A DNA stretch of 45,346 bases, taken from NCBI GenBank assembly GCA_017537965.1, contig JAFYJV010000019.1:1-45346 (forward strand), read 5' to 3'. Numbering within the stretch: position 1 is the stretch's first letter; every line of letters begins with the position of its first letter. The stretch is from Bacteroidales bacterium. GTDB taxonomy: Bacteria; Bacteroidota; Bacteroidia; Bacteroidales; F082. The translations under genes and the position numbers were made by a program. Below the pieces are notes generated by a model. It worked only from the letters and a program-made list of their open reading frames with translations, was not told the DNA's origin and searched no databases. Below are positions 7,689-18,642 of the stretch, in pieces.

Positions 7689-8555
7689 ATGATCGGTTTT
7701 AATCTGAACAAAGCGAAACGGCATTTTACCGAGGCACTTGCCGAAGTGTTTCCTCAGCGTGAGGCGGAGCAGTTGATGCGTACTCTTTTGGAAGATCTCT
7801 TCGACATCGACTTGAAAAGACAGTTGCTGGAGCCGGAGTTGCGGATCGACGAGAGGCAGCACGCCCTTTTGGAATCAGCGGTGAAACGCCTGCTCCAAGG
7901 CGAGCCGGTCCAGTATGTCACAGGGAAGGCGCATTTCGATGGACTGGTTTTTCAGGTGGATCCCTCCGTGCTGATACCCCGGCCTGAGACGGAGGAACTG
8001 GTGTGGAAGATCGCCGAGACATTGCCTGCCGACCAACCCTTGCGCATCTGGGATGTAGGCACGGGCTCGGGCTGTATCGCCATCGCCTTGGCAAAACGGC
8101 TTCCGATGGCCGAAGTGGTTGCCTTTGACTTTTCGGAGGAGGCACTTGCCATGGCGCGTCAAAATGCGGAAAGCAATGGAGTTGACGTGACCTTTGTGTG
8201 TGACGATGTGCTACATCCGCAGTCGGAAGAATGGCACCAACCGGTGGATCTGGTGGTCAGCAATCCACCTTACGTCAGGGCCTCTGAACGTGCATCCATG
8301 GAACGCAATGTGCTTGACTATGAGCCTTCCACAGCGCTCTTTGTTCCCGATGACGATTCGTTGTTGTATTATCGTCAGATTCTCAAGCTCGCCAAGTCGC
8401 AATTGAATCCAGACGGCGTTCTCTGGTTTGAGATCAATGAGGCTAAGGGGCATGAGATGCTCCTTTTGTGCCAACAACAAGGCTTCCAAGCTCGTCTTTT
8501 TGAAGACTTTGCAGGGAAGCCTCGTTTTGTCCATGCGTCAAGGCTTCTGCCTTGA
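7689..8555 (+). CDS. prmC: Peptide chain release factor N5-glutamine methyltransferase PrmC
   Basis: 288 residues. PrmC methylates the Gln of the GGQ motif in release factors RF1 and RF2 using SAM. The N-terminal helical domain covers about residues 1-75 and carries EPVQYVTGKAHFDGL at its end. The Rossmann methyltransferase domain has the SAM loop DVGTGSGCIA (122-131) and the catalytic NPPY at 192-195, which holds the Gln substrate. The start is the ATG at 7689, directly after a -7 box. It converges on the S8 protease gene with a 10-nt gap and no visible terminator. prfC, at 42.7 kb in this window, acts in the same process but is far away. Confidence 0.95.
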   Translation: MIGFNLNKAKRHFTEALAEVFPQREAEQLMRTLLEDLFDIDLKRQLLEPELRIDERQHALLESAVKRLLQGEPVQYVTGKAHFDGLVFQVDPSVLIPRPETEELVWKIAETLPADQPLRIWDVGTGSGCIAIALAKRLPMAEVVAFDFSEEALAMARQNAESNGVDVTFVCDDVLHPQSEEWHQPVDLVVSNPPYVRASERASMERNVLDYEPSTALFVPDDDSLLYYRQILKLAKSQLNPDGVLWFEINEAKGHEMLLLCQQQGFQARLFEDFAGKPRFVHASRLLP

Positions 8556-8565
8556 GATAGATTCC

Positions 8566-11103
8566 TTATTTCATCACACAGATCTTCTTGGTCGCCGGAC
8601 CTTGCTCTGTTTGCAAGGTGACGATATAGACGCCGTTCGGCAGATGGCTTGCAATGTGCATTGTGATGTCGGATTGTACGTTGGCGTCGTAGAGCATCTG
8701 TCCCAGGGTTGAATAGACCGTGATCCTGCTGATGCCTTCAAGTGCTTCGATTTCTTGCACGGCCACATAGTCTTTGTCGATGCAATCTGACCAGACGATG
8801 GTTTGGCCGCCGTCGGTGCTGATGCCGTATTGATAGTGCCCAATGGGAAGCGATTCCCATTCAAAGTCGTTGTAGCTGTCCTCCGCTGTGGTTGCGAGAT
8901 GGGTGAGGTTGTTGCCATCGCAGTCGCTGCGGTAAAGGTCAAAGCGGTTGCCCACAATGATGTCGTCGATATAGAAAGCGTTGTCGTATTCGCCTTCGTT
9001 CAACTGGTTGGCGTATTTCCACTCGAGCAAGTGGTTCCCTGGACTCAATGGGAACGAGTAGTTTGTCCACGGTACTTCGTCCTTGATAGTCTCGCCGTAC
9101 TGCACATTGTCGATGAAGAAGCCGCCGCCGTTGAGGGGGAAGCAGCTGATTCTGGCAAAGTAGCTCACCGTGGTGCTGACATCGACGCTGACTGCCAAGG
9201 AGACCTTGCTGGAGCTGAACATCGCCGTGTTGACGGATTTTAGACAATAGGAGCCGCTGTGTGGGTTGGAGGTGGTGATGACCCACGGACTGGTGGCGTC
9301 GTTGAACCACATATTCTGGTTGATATTGCCCGACTCGAAATCCTCGGCTAGACAAGAGGGCAGGTTCCAGGTGATGATGACCCTGCTGTTGTTGATGACT
9401 TGTGTACCGACTATGGTGTCGATGGTGACGGTGACGTAATTGGAGGGTAGGGTGAGGATGCCATTGTCGAGTTGTGCCTTTACATAATAGGTGTAACTGC
9501 CACCGTATGAAAGCACGTCGAAATAGTGGGTCGTGGTCAAGTTGTTGGCGATGCAGAGACCGTCACGGTACAGGCTGTACGACACCGCTTGATCCACGGT
9601 TTCCCATTGAAGGTTTACGACGTCGTCGTATTGGAGTTCGGCAGTGAGATTGGCGGGGGCGTGGTAAAACAGGGCGTTGACGGCAGCCAACGCGTCGATG
9701 CGTCCCGATCCGGTGATGTTGTTCTTTTTATAGTTGCCGATCTTCACGGCAGATAGTTCGATGAGGGAATCCACCTGGGCGGGGCTCAACGTGGGCTCGG
9801 CTTCGAGGAGCAGGGCCATCACGCCTGCGGCGCAGGGCGTGGCCATTGAAGTGCCGTCGTATGCAACGTAGCCGTTGTTGGAGGCGTAGTTGAGCGAAGT
9901 GATGTTGGATCCCGGCGCAGAGATGTCGGGACGAATCAGTCCAGTCATGGCAGCGTTGCCGTTTTCGTAGGGATAGTCGTTGTAGTTGCCGATGTTGGCG
10001 CCTTCTGCCCAGGTAACGGGGCCCACCGCGGAGAAACTGCAGTGGCCGTCGTTGGCATCGGTGGCACCAATGCACACCACAGCGGTATGGCCGCCGGTGA
10101 GGGTTTGGTCGGGATGGAACCAGGGTGGGGGACAGTTGCCAGGAGCCTGGACATTATAAGGTACTGGATAGGCATATTGCTGATCGCCGCTGTTTCCTGC
10201 CGCCACAGCCGCCACAACGCCGGCAGCCAAGACAGTCTCAGTGACTTGACGATAGGGTGCGTAGGGTCCGGTCTCGGGATCCCCAAAAGAACAGCTAAGG
10301 ATGTCGGCACCGTGTTCAAGAGCGAACTCGACACCTTCAAAGAGCTGTTCGTCACCACCATAGCCAGTGTCATCCATCACTTTGATAGCCATGATTTTGG
10401 CTCCAGGGGCGATCCCCGTCTGGGTGCCAGCGTTGCCTTGACCAGCCACGATGCCGGCGCAGTGGCTGCCATGCCCATAGTCGTCCATGGGGTCATTGTC
10501 GTGGTTGACGACGTCGTATCCGTGGTGGGGAAACTCGGAGCCGCCATCCCACATGCTACCTGCAATGTCGATATGGTTGTAGTTGACGCCAGTGTCCAAT
10601 ACGGCCACGATGACGCCGTTACCTGTATAGCCGCTGCCGCCGTTGTAGCTCCATACTGCGGGCGCGTTCACCTTATTGACATGCCACGCATAGTCTTTTG
10701 CCTCAACGGGGTAAGGCTTCTCGTTTTCGGGAATCCTGTTCCGAAGTTCGTCATTGTAAACCAACCCGATGTCATGGCGAGCTTTAAGCAGCTGGATTAT
10801 CTCATCGCTGGCGTCACAGGCGAAGCCGTTGAAGCTCCAGAAGGGATGGATGTTCTCCACTTCACCCTTGAGGCTGCCAAGGAACGCCATGACCTCGGCT
10901 TGCGATGTCTCACAGAATGCCTTTCGGTCCATGATCACAAACTCACGGCGTTGTGCCTTGTCCATGAACTGGGTCTTGCGACTCAACTCAACGTTGTCGT
11001 ATTGTTCCGACATCACAACGATGACGCGATGCAATGGGTTGTCCTGCCCAGACATCATGCTCCAGCAGCACACAAAAAACAAAAGGAAAAATGCTCTTCT
11101 CAT
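8566..11103 (-). CDS. Secreted subtilisin-like S8 protease with T9SS sorting domain
   Basis: 845 residues. A signal peptide (about 1-19, ending MMSG before Gln20) is followed by a propeptide region (about 25-140), the peptidase S8 domain (about 150-475), a fibronectin III-like segment (about 480-565), a jelly-roll/choice-of-anchor-like segment (AEDFESG... FFIDNVQYG) and a C-terminal domain of about 65 residues. The catalytic triad is Asp170 (VAVLDTG), His211 (GHGSHCAG) and Ser419 (DGTSMATP), with the oxyanion Asn304 (AAGNSG), so it should be active. The C-terminus (ITVYSTLGQMLYD... LPNGVYIVTLQT... KKICVMK) is a type A T9SS sorting signal, so the enzyme is likely exported across the outer membrane and anchored or released. 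The substrate is unknown. Confidence 0.92.
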   Translation of the reverse strand: MRRAFFLLFFVCCWSMMSGQDNPLHRVIVVMSEQYDNVELSRKTQFMDKAQRREFVIMDRKAFCETSQAEVMAFLGSLKGEVENIHPFWSFNGFACDASDEIIQLLKARHDIGLVYNDELRNRIPENEKPYPVEAKDYAWHVNKVNAPAVWSYNGGSGYTGNGVIVAVLDTGVNYNHIDIAGSMWDGGSEFPHHGYDVVNHDNDPMDDYGHGSHCAGIVAGQGNAGTQTGIAPGAKIMAIKVMDDTGYGGDEQLFEGVEFALEHGADILSCSFGDPETGPYAPYRQVTETVLAAGVVAAVAAGNSGDQQYAYPVPYNVQAPGNCPPPWFHPDQTLTGGHTAVVCIGATDANDGHCSFSAVGPVTWAEGANIGNYNDYPYENGNAAMTGLIRPDISAPGSNITSLNYASNNGYVAYDGTSMATPCAAGVMALLLEAEPTLSPAQVDSLIELSAVKIGNYKKNNITGSGRIDALAAVNALFYHAPANLTAELQYDDVVNLQWETVDQAVSYSLYRDGLCIANNLTTTHYFDVLSYGGSYTYYVKAQLDNGILTLPSNYVTVTIDTIVGTQVINNSRVIITWNLPSCLAEDFESGNINQNMWFNDATSPWVITTSNPHSGSYCLKSVNTAMFSSSKVSLAVSVDVSTTVSYFARISCFPLNGGGFFIDNVQYGETIKDEVPWTNYSFPLSPGNHLLEWKYANQLNEGEYDNAFYIDDIIVGNRFDLYRSDCDGNNLTHLATTAEDSYNDFEWESLPIGHYQYGISTDGGQTIVWSDCIDKDYVAVQEIEALEGISRITVYSTLGQMLYDANVQSDITMHIASHLPNGVYIVTLQTEQGPATKKICVMK

Positions 11104-11125
11104 AGTTAAAACAAAATTGGTTCTG

Positions 11126-11133
11126 CAAAAATA
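11126..11133 (-). promoter_or_regulatory. -7 promoter element for the S8 protease gene
   Basis: TATTTTTG on the minus strand fits TAnnTTTG and lies 22 nt before the ATG at 11103. The upstream sequence is the purine-rich short repeat, with no clear TTTG. Confidence 0.5.
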
Positions 11134-11136
11134 CTA

Positions 11137-11168
11137 TTCTTTCTTCTTACTTCTTCCTTCTTACTTCT
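11137..11168 (+). repeat. CTTCTTA-type repeat between S8 protease gene and rnpB
   Basis: CTTCTTAC and CTTCCTTCTTACTTCT units fill the space between the minus-strand promoter of the protease and the rnpB promoter. It is the same unit as at 2187, 3828 and 7641. Confidence 0.7.
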
Positions 11169-11179
11169 AAAAAAATCCC

Positions 11180-11187
11180 TACCTTTG
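11180..11187 (+). promoter_or_regulatory. -7 promoter element for rnpB
   Basis: TACCTTTG matches TAnnTTTG and ends 5 nt before the start of the P1 stem of RNase P RNA, the distance expected from -7 box to transcription start. Confidence 0.75.
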
Positions 11188-11192
11188 CCGCC

Positions 11193-11558
11193 GCGATGAG
11201 AGGGACTGTCGCGGGCCGGGCAAGCCGGCGCGAGGAAAGTCGGGACAGCGCAGAGCACCATACTTCCTAACAGGAAGGGGTCCGCAAGGATCACAGCAAG
11301 TGCCACAGAAAACAACCGCCTCTTCGAGGTAAGGGTGAAAACGTGAGGTAAGAGCTCACGCATCGGATGGCGACATTACGATGGGGTAAACCTTATGGGC
11401 TGCAAAACCAAGTAAGAAGATGCAGGTCCGCAAGGACCGGAAGGGCTGCTCGTCCGAGTCTTTTGGGTAGGTCGCTTGAGCCTGCGGGTGACCGCAGGCC
11501 TAGAGAAATGACAGTCGCTCCGCAAGGGGAACAGAATCCCGCTTACCGCTCTCATCGC
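11193..11558 (+). ncRNA. rnpB: RNase P RNA, bacterial class A
   Basis: The catalytic RNA of RNase P, which cuts the 5' leader from pre-tRNAs. The ends pair as a 10-bp P1 helix (GCGATGAGAG at 11193-11202 with CTCTCATCGC at 11549-11558). Universal core elements are present in order: GAGGAAAGTC near 11231, CACAGAAAACAACCGC near 11304, GAGGTAAGGGTGAAAACG near 11327, CAAAACCAAGTAAG near 11403 and ACAGAATCCCGCTTA near 11531. It is about 366 nt long. It has its own promoter, and a T tract follows P1 directly, so P1 may double as a terminator stem. No protein gene lies here; open frames in this stretch are spurious. Confidence 0.96.
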
Positions 11559-11570
11559 TTTTTTTATAAT
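11549..11570 (+). terminator. Termination site of rnpB (P1 3' strand plus T tract)
   Basis: The 3' strand of P1 (CTCTCATCGC) is followed at once by seven T residues. The long-range P1 helix together with this tract could act as the terminator. Confidence 0.45.
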
Positions 11571-11632
11571 TTTTCCCGTAACCGCTCGTTGTTTCAAAAA
11601 CATTGTGTAATTTCGTACCAAATTTGCACAAC

Positions 11633-14600
11633 ATGAGAATGCGACACTTATATCTTGCTTCTGTATTCCTTTTGGGAATGTTGCCAGTTTCCGTTTTGGC
11701 GCAGAAGCAAATCCCTCACTATGAACCGAATGCACTTTACGAACAGGGACGGATGCTGTTCCAAAATGGAGAATATGGCGCTGCGTTGGAAACCTTCACG
11801 CAATACCTCGACCGTGTGGAAGACAAGAAGTTGCAAAATGCGGTGGATGCCCAGTATTATATCGCTGTCAGTGCCCTTTATGCAGGACAATCGGATGCCG
11901 AAGCCAAGATCAAGGCATTTGTCAGTGACCATCCAGGAAGCACATGGTCGCTTCATGCCAACTTCCTCTATGCCAATATGCTGTTCAACAAGAAGAAATA
12001 TGCCGAAGCCTTGGAAATATATAGCCAGACACCGGCAGCATCGCTCACTCAGGCTGAAGCACAGCAGATGCAGTTCAACATGGGATATGCCTATTTCCAG
12101 ATGAATGACCTTGACAGGGCTTTGCCTATCTTCCAAGGTGCCTCTTTAAACGAAGGAAAATATCGGAACGAAGCCACATATTATTATGCCCATATCCAGT
12201 ATTTGAAAGGAAAAGACCTCGAGGCGCTCCGCTATTTCGAGCAGCTGCGCGACCAGCCTGTCTATTCGAAGATCGTGCCAGCTTACATCATGCAGCTCAA
12301 CTATCGCAACGGTGACTATGCCGCTGTCCTTCGTGACGGTCCCGAGGCGGTGCGTAATGCCGATTCCAAGAAGAAAGGGGAGATGGCCATGATCGTTGCG
12401 GATGCCTATTTCCACCAAAAGGACTATGAAAAAGCCCTTGAATACTACGAAATCCTCAGTCGTAACAACTCGGGCCATGTCATGAGTCGTGAGGCCTATT
12501 ACCAGATGGGAACTTGCAAGATGAAGACAGGCAACTTGAAAGGGGCTATTGCCGACTTGCAAAAGGCAGCCAGCGACAAAGATACCACGGGTCAATACGC
12601 ATCGTATTACCTTGCTTCTTGCTATGCTGACACAGACCAGCCGAAATATGCTCGCAATGCTTTCTATACTGCCTATTCCGCCGGGTTCGACAAAACGATT
12701 AGCGAGGACGCTCTGTTCAACTATGCCCATCTAAGCCTCATTCCCGGTACGGATCCATTCAACGAAGCAGTGTCGCAACTGGATGCATTCGTAAAAGAGA
12801 ATCCCAGCTCGAAACGCTGCCAAGAGGCTGAGGAGCTCTCGGTTTATTTGTTACTCAACGCCAAGAACAATGAGGAGGCCCTTTCCCGTTTGGAGAAGAT
12901 GCGTAAGAAAAGTCCGGAACTGAAAACGGTATATGACGAACTTCTCTTTACAGCAGGCATTGAGAACTACCAGAACAAACAATACGATAAGGCGCAACCT
13001 TATTTCTCGAAGATCCTGAATAGCAAACAGTCGAGCGGCAAAAAGACGGAAGCGGCTTTCTGGCTTGCAGAATCGGCATACGCAGCCAACGACTTCGTGA
13101 CAGCGGAACGCTACTTCCGACAGGTGAAAAACAACAGCTCCGCTCCACGAGAACTCGTTGGCATGGCGGACTATGGACTGGGTTACATCAACTACCAGAA
13201 GCCGGATTATGAGACTGCCATACAGCATTTCAGGAGCTTCATACAGCGCTGTGACGAGCAACGGACGGATCTCAAGTCGGATGCCTATATCCGTCTCGGT
13301 GACTGTTTCTTCGTTGACCGCAACTACGATCTGGCAATCAACTACTATGACATGGCTACCCGTGTGGGCAAGATGAACGCCGACTACGCCCTCTTCCAAC
13401 AAGGGCTTTGCTATGGAGCCAAAGGCGACTCCAACCGCAAAATCAACATGCTGAACGATCTGGTTACCACCTATCCCAGTACGAATTACTACGACAAGGC
13501 GTTGTTTGAGATCGGGAACACCCATCTCGTCTATGGCGACAAACGCTCTGCCATCGCGGCTTTCAACAGGCTTGTGCAGGAACGCCCCCGTTCTTCCTAT
13601 ACCCGTCAGGCGCTGATGAAAGTCGGCATGATCTACTACAACAACAACCAATACGATCAGGCGCTGACTAACCTCAAGACCCTTGTGGAGAACTATCCCA
13701 ACACCGATGAGTCGCGCGAGGCGCTTTCCATCATCCGTAACATCTTCATGGAGCGTAATGATTTGAACAGCTATTTCGCCTACGTCGAGAAGTCGGGTTC
13801 GGGTCAGGTTCAAGTCACGCAACAAGACTCGCTTGCCTTTGCCAATGCGGAGAACTTCTTCCTTGACGGTCGTTACCAGGATGCAGAGAAAGCGCTGAAA
13901 TACTATTTCGATCATTTCCAGCGGGGCGCTTATTCGCTGAAAGCCCATCAGTATGCCGCTGATTGTGCAGAGAAGGTGGGAACGGAAGCAGAGGTGGTCA
14001 ACCACTTGACTTACATTGTCAACCAACCCAATAACGACTATACTGACCAGGCGCTGCTGAAGTTGGCACGTATCGAATACGACCGAGGCAACTACGAACA
14101 GGCAGGGACCCATTATGCCCGTTTGGCAAACATCACCGAGGAGCCACTGAGGAAGTTGGAAGCTTTGGAAGGCAGCATGAAGAGCTATTACTTCCGCGAC
14201 AACTACGACAAGGCCATCGAGATGGGAGAGAGCTTGGTCCAGTCAAAGGACTTGACAACGGAACAAACCATGCAGATCAACCATATTGTTGGGAAATCGT
14301 ATTTCATGAAAGGCAACTATAATGCGGCACTCCAATGGCTTGACAAGAGCGCCAAGGTTGACAATTCGGTGTTTGGTGCGGAGAGTGCGTACTATTCAGC
14401 GGTGTCGTCGTTCAAGTTAAACGATCTCGATGCTACGGAAAGCAAGGTGTTCGATATCTCCGACAAGTTCTCCACCCACGAATACTGGGTGGCCAAGTCG
14501 TTCATTCTTTTGGCCGATGTGTATGTCGCGAAAGACAACGCCTTCCAGGCAAAGGAGACCTTGCGCAGTATCATCGACAACTGCTCCATCGCTGAACTGA

Positions 14601-14641
14601 AGACGGAAGCACAGCATAGGTTGGAGCATATTAAGGAGTAA
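11633..14641 (+). CDS. Secreted tetratricopeptide-repeat protein
   Basis: 1002 residues from the ATG at 11633 (a second ATG two codons on is equally possible); the longer frame from 11603 has no signal peptide. The N-terminus MRMRHLYLASVFLLGMLPVSVLAQ is a signal peptide cut before Gln, so the protein is periplasmic or associated with the outer membrane. Nearly all of the rest is made of TPR-like helical pairs, with recurrent ALxxYxxxxxxxP and Y..A...F..... patterns (for example DYEKALEYYEILSRNN and YDQALTNLKTLVENYPN). Such scaffolds bind other proteins. The gene is followed after 30 nt by an outer-membrane beta-barrel gene, with which it probably works. The function is not known. Confidence 0.85.
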   Translation: MRMRHLYLASVFLLGMLPVSVLAQKQIPHYEPNALYEQGRMLFQNGEYGAALETFTQYLDRVEDKKLQNAVDAQYYIAVSALYAGQSDAEAKIKAFVSDHPGSTWSLHANFLYANMLFNKKKYAEALEIYSQTPAASLTQAEAQQMQFNMGYAYFQMNDLDRALPIFQGASLNEGKYRNEATYYYAHIQYLKGKDLEALRYFEQLRDQPVYSKIVPAYIMQLNYRNGDYAAVLRDGPEAVRNADSKKKGEMAMIVADAYFHQKDYEKALEYYEILSRNNSGHVMSREAYYQMGTCKMKTGNLKGAIADLQKAASDKDTTGQYASYYLASCYADTDQPKYARNAFYTAYSAGFDKTISEDALFNYAHLSLIPGTDPFNEAVSQLDAFVKENPSSKRCQEAEELSVYLLLNAKNNEEALSRLEKMRKKSPELKTVYDELLFTAGIENYQNKQYDKAQPYFSKILNSKQSSGKKTEAAFWLAESAYAANDFVTAERYFRQVKNNSSAPRELVGMADYGLGYINYQKPDYETAIQHFRSFIQRCDEQRTDLKSDAYIRLGDCFFVDRNYDLAINYYDMATRVGKMNADYALFQQGLCYGAKGDSNRKINMLNDLVTTYPSTNYYDKALFEIGNTHLVYGDKRSAIAAFNRLVQERPRSSYTRQALMKVGMIYYNNNQYDQALTNLKTLVENYPNTDESREALSIIRNIFMERNDLNSYFAYVEKSGSGQVQVTQQDSLAFANAENFFLDGRYQDAEKALKYYFDHFQRGAYSLKAHQYAADCAEKVGTEAEVVNHLTYIVNQPNNDYTDQALLKLARIEYDRGNYEQAGTHYARLANITEEPLRKLEALEGSMKSYYFRDNYDKAIEMGESLVQSKDLTTEQTMQINHIVGKSYFMKGNYNAALQWLDKSAKVDNSVFGAESAYYSAVSSFKLNDLDATESKVFDISDKFSTHEYWVAKSFILLADVYVAKDNAFQAKETLRSIIDNCSIAELKTEAQHRLEHIKE

Positions 14642-14671
14642 TTGAAAATTGAGGATTTAGAACTTAGAGAT

Positions 14672-16384
14672 ATGATACGGATCAAACATATTCTTTTGGC
14701 AACGGCGGTTGTTTCGAGTTTGGGACTTTTCGCTCAACATAACGAGGAAGTCACGATTGAAGGCACCTATCGTCCCAAAATCAACAAGGTGGATAAGATA
14801 TTAATGAAGGCGGAGATGCCGGAGCATACCTTTGAGATGCCTTCTACCGAGGTGGGCGTGCTCGACATCGAACACCGTTTTCCCTTGGAGTTGGAGAAAC
14901 TGAGCGCGATGCCTTTCAATGTCAAGGGCAGCCTCCAGGAAACGCCTACCAAGAACTTTCTCATGGCCGGAATGGGAACCCGTCTGTCGCCAGTCTTCTT
15001 CTACAAGCACAACTCCATGCTCACCAAGACCCTTGGATTGGGAGTGGGTATCAAGCATTATTCCTCGTGGCTTGACATCAAGGACTATGCCCCGTCGGGC
15101 TTTATGAACAACGCTTTCGATATCAGCCTTTTCAGCAAGCAATCCGATAAGCTTCAGTTTAAAGGGAATGTCTATTATAAGAATGATGTAGTCCATTATT
15201 ACGGAGTGCGCAAGTCGGAGTGGATGGGTACGGAAGCGGCATTGGAGAAGGCGACGCCACGTCAGGCATATAACACCATTGGCATGCATTTTGAAAGTTC
15301 TTCTACCACGACAAGATTGAGGGAGATCTCTGAGGAGGCCGCGGTAGATTACCATTACATGTACTCTGGGTTTGGGAACACAGAGCATTTCTTTGGCCTT
15401 AATTTCAGGACGACCTATTCCAACAATTGGTGGGGCGGCAAGAACAATCCACAGACGGTGGGTCTTGATTTTGGCTTTACGGGCGATGTTTTCAAGTCGG
15501 TGAATACAACTGTTTCTCCTGGATCCAGAATGGCTTTGTTTTACATGAAGCCATTTATCGAGATGAAAGACGACTATTATCGCTTGCACTTGGGGTTCGC
15601 ACTTGATACCAAGGGTTCGGCTCTTAACGGCGATTCTAGAATAACAATGCATCCCGATTTGCGAGGAAGCCTCTATGTGTTGGACAAGACGGTGGAGTTT
15701 TATGCCGGTTTGAACGGGGGACGGCATGTCAACACTTACAGTGAGGTCGTTGGGAAGAACCCCTTCGTGGGGGACGCATTGGATCTTCTGCTGACCAACG
15801 TGAAGTTGGGATTCGAAGGCGGTGTCCGCACCAACATCATGAATACGCTGGATATGCATCTTGGTGTCCGTTACCGTCATACCGACAACGATCCGTTCTA
15901 TACCGTCTTGGGTCAGATGATCGACAACCAATGGGTGAACAATACTTTTACCTTGTTTTATGACGAGACCAAGGTCGTGAGTTTGCTGGCTGATGCGCGA
16001 TGGTTGGCCGTTGATCGACTTACCGTTGATGCTGGCTTTACCTATAATAATTATCGTATGGAACTGTTGGATCAGCCGCTTTACCGTCCAGCCACCGAAG
16101 GCCGTCTCAAGGTGAATTACGATTTTGATGACAATCTGGCGATTTATTCCTCCTTCCTCTATCAAGGCGGACGCTATGCCCGTTTGGATTCCCCTTTGCT
16201 CACGACTCCTAGCTTCAAGCTTAAACCGGTGCTGGATCTCGGAATCGGTGCCGATTATAAAGTAAAGGATGAACTGACGGTGTTTGGCAAGGTGGACAAC
16301 CTTCTCCATCAGAAATACCAACTATTTGCCAACTATCCCGTGACGGGTATCCAGTTGTTTGCCGGCGTGAAGATGAGATTCTGA
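14672..16384 (+). CDS. TonB-receptor-like outer-membrane beta-barrel protein
   Basis: 570 residues from the ATG at 14672; the frame extends back to 14642, but only the ATG at 14672 begins a signal peptide (MIRIKHILLATAVVSSLGLFAQ, cut before Gln). A short N-terminal stretch (EEVTIEGTYRPKINKVDK) precedes a region rich in alternating hydrophobic and aromatic strands, and the protein ends in Phe after VDNLLHQKYQLFANYPVTG, the typical C-terminus of TonB-dependent receptors. It is shorter than a full receptor, and I see no plug domain. It probably sits in the outer membrane and pairs with the TPR protein encoded just upstream. Substrate and role are unknown. Confidence 0.78.
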   Translation: MIRIKHILLATAVVSSLGLFAQHNEEVTIEGTYRPKINKVDKILMKAEMPEHTFEMPSTEVGVLDIEHRFPLELEKLSAMPFNVKGSLQETPTKNFLMAGMGTRLSPVFFYKHNSMLTKTLGLGVGIKHYSSWLDIKDYAPSGFMNNAFDISLFSKQSDKLQFKGNVYYKNDVVHYYGVRKSEWMGTEAALEKATPRQAYNTIGMHFESSSTTTRLREISEEAAVDYHYMYSGFGNTEHFFGLNFRTTYSNNWWGGKNNPQTVGLDFGFTGDVFKSVNTTVSPGSRMALFYMKPFIEMKDDYYRLHLGFALDTKGSALNGDSRITMHPDLRGSLYVLDKTVEFYAGLNGGRHVNTYSEVVGKNPFVGDALDLLLTNVKLGFEGGVRTNIMNTLDMHLGVRYRHTDNDPFYTVLGQMIDNQWVNNTFTLFYDETKVVSLLADARWLAVDRLTVDAGFTYNNYRMELLDQPLYRPATEGRLKVNYDFDDNLAIYSSFLYQGGRYARLDSPLLTTPSFKLKPVLDLGIGADYKVKDELTVFGKVDNLLHQKYQLFANYPVTGIQLFAGVKMRF

Positions 16385-16408
16385 AATAGATCGTCAATTC
16401 CGTAATAA

Positions 16409-16440
16409 TTTGGATGCGAATCCAAAAATTGCCCTTTTTT
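16409..16440 (+). terminator. Possible terminator after the beta-barrel gene
   Basis: TTTGGAT and ATCCAAA form a 7-bp stem with a GCGA loop; a run of T follows 8 nt later, so it is a weak candidate. Confidence 0.4.
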
Positions 16441-16511
16441 CTGCCATTTAAGCCATTTTTGGCAAAAAACTTTTTTTTCAACTTTTTTGCTCATCTTTCG
16501 TAAAAATTGTT

Positions 16512-16519
16512 TATCTTTG
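16512..16519 (+). promoter_or_regulatory. -7 promoter element for gyrB
   Basis: TATCTTTG is a perfect TAnnTTTG. It lies 52 nt before the gyrB ATG. A TTTG at 16486-16489 is a possible -33 box, with a 22-nt spacer that is slightly long. The leader between contains a small AAAAAC/GTTTTT hairpin. Confidence 0.65.
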
Positions 16520-16562
16520 CTCCTTCAAAAAAACGAGTGTTTTTATAAGCGTATTTTTTTAA

Positions 16563-18539
<1,977 letters not shown>

Positions 18540-18581
18540 TGCCGTCGTGTCCGGTCGATCCTGGATGGCATGAAAAACCTT

Positions 18582-18612
18582 AAAAAAGAGATGGAGACAT
18601 CTCTTTTTTTTG
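18582..18612 (+). terminator. Intrinsic terminator of gyrB
   Basis: AAAAAAGAGATG and CATCTCTTTTTT form a perfect 12-bp stem with a GAGA tetraloop, running into a T tract. Confidence 0.88.
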
Positions 18613-18642
18613 TTTTCTGCTTGCGTAAACCATTTTTGTTTT

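Noticed and set aside
11106-11735. Several open frames of 85-119 residues around rnpB
   Set aside because: They cover the RNase P RNA core and the signal peptide of the TPR gene; the RNA fold explains the sequence.
14801-16321. 506-residue minus-strand open frame inside the beta-barrel gene
   Set aside because: It is a shadow of the plus-strand gene, which has a signal peptide and a receptor-like C-terminus; the minus-strand translation shows no family motif.
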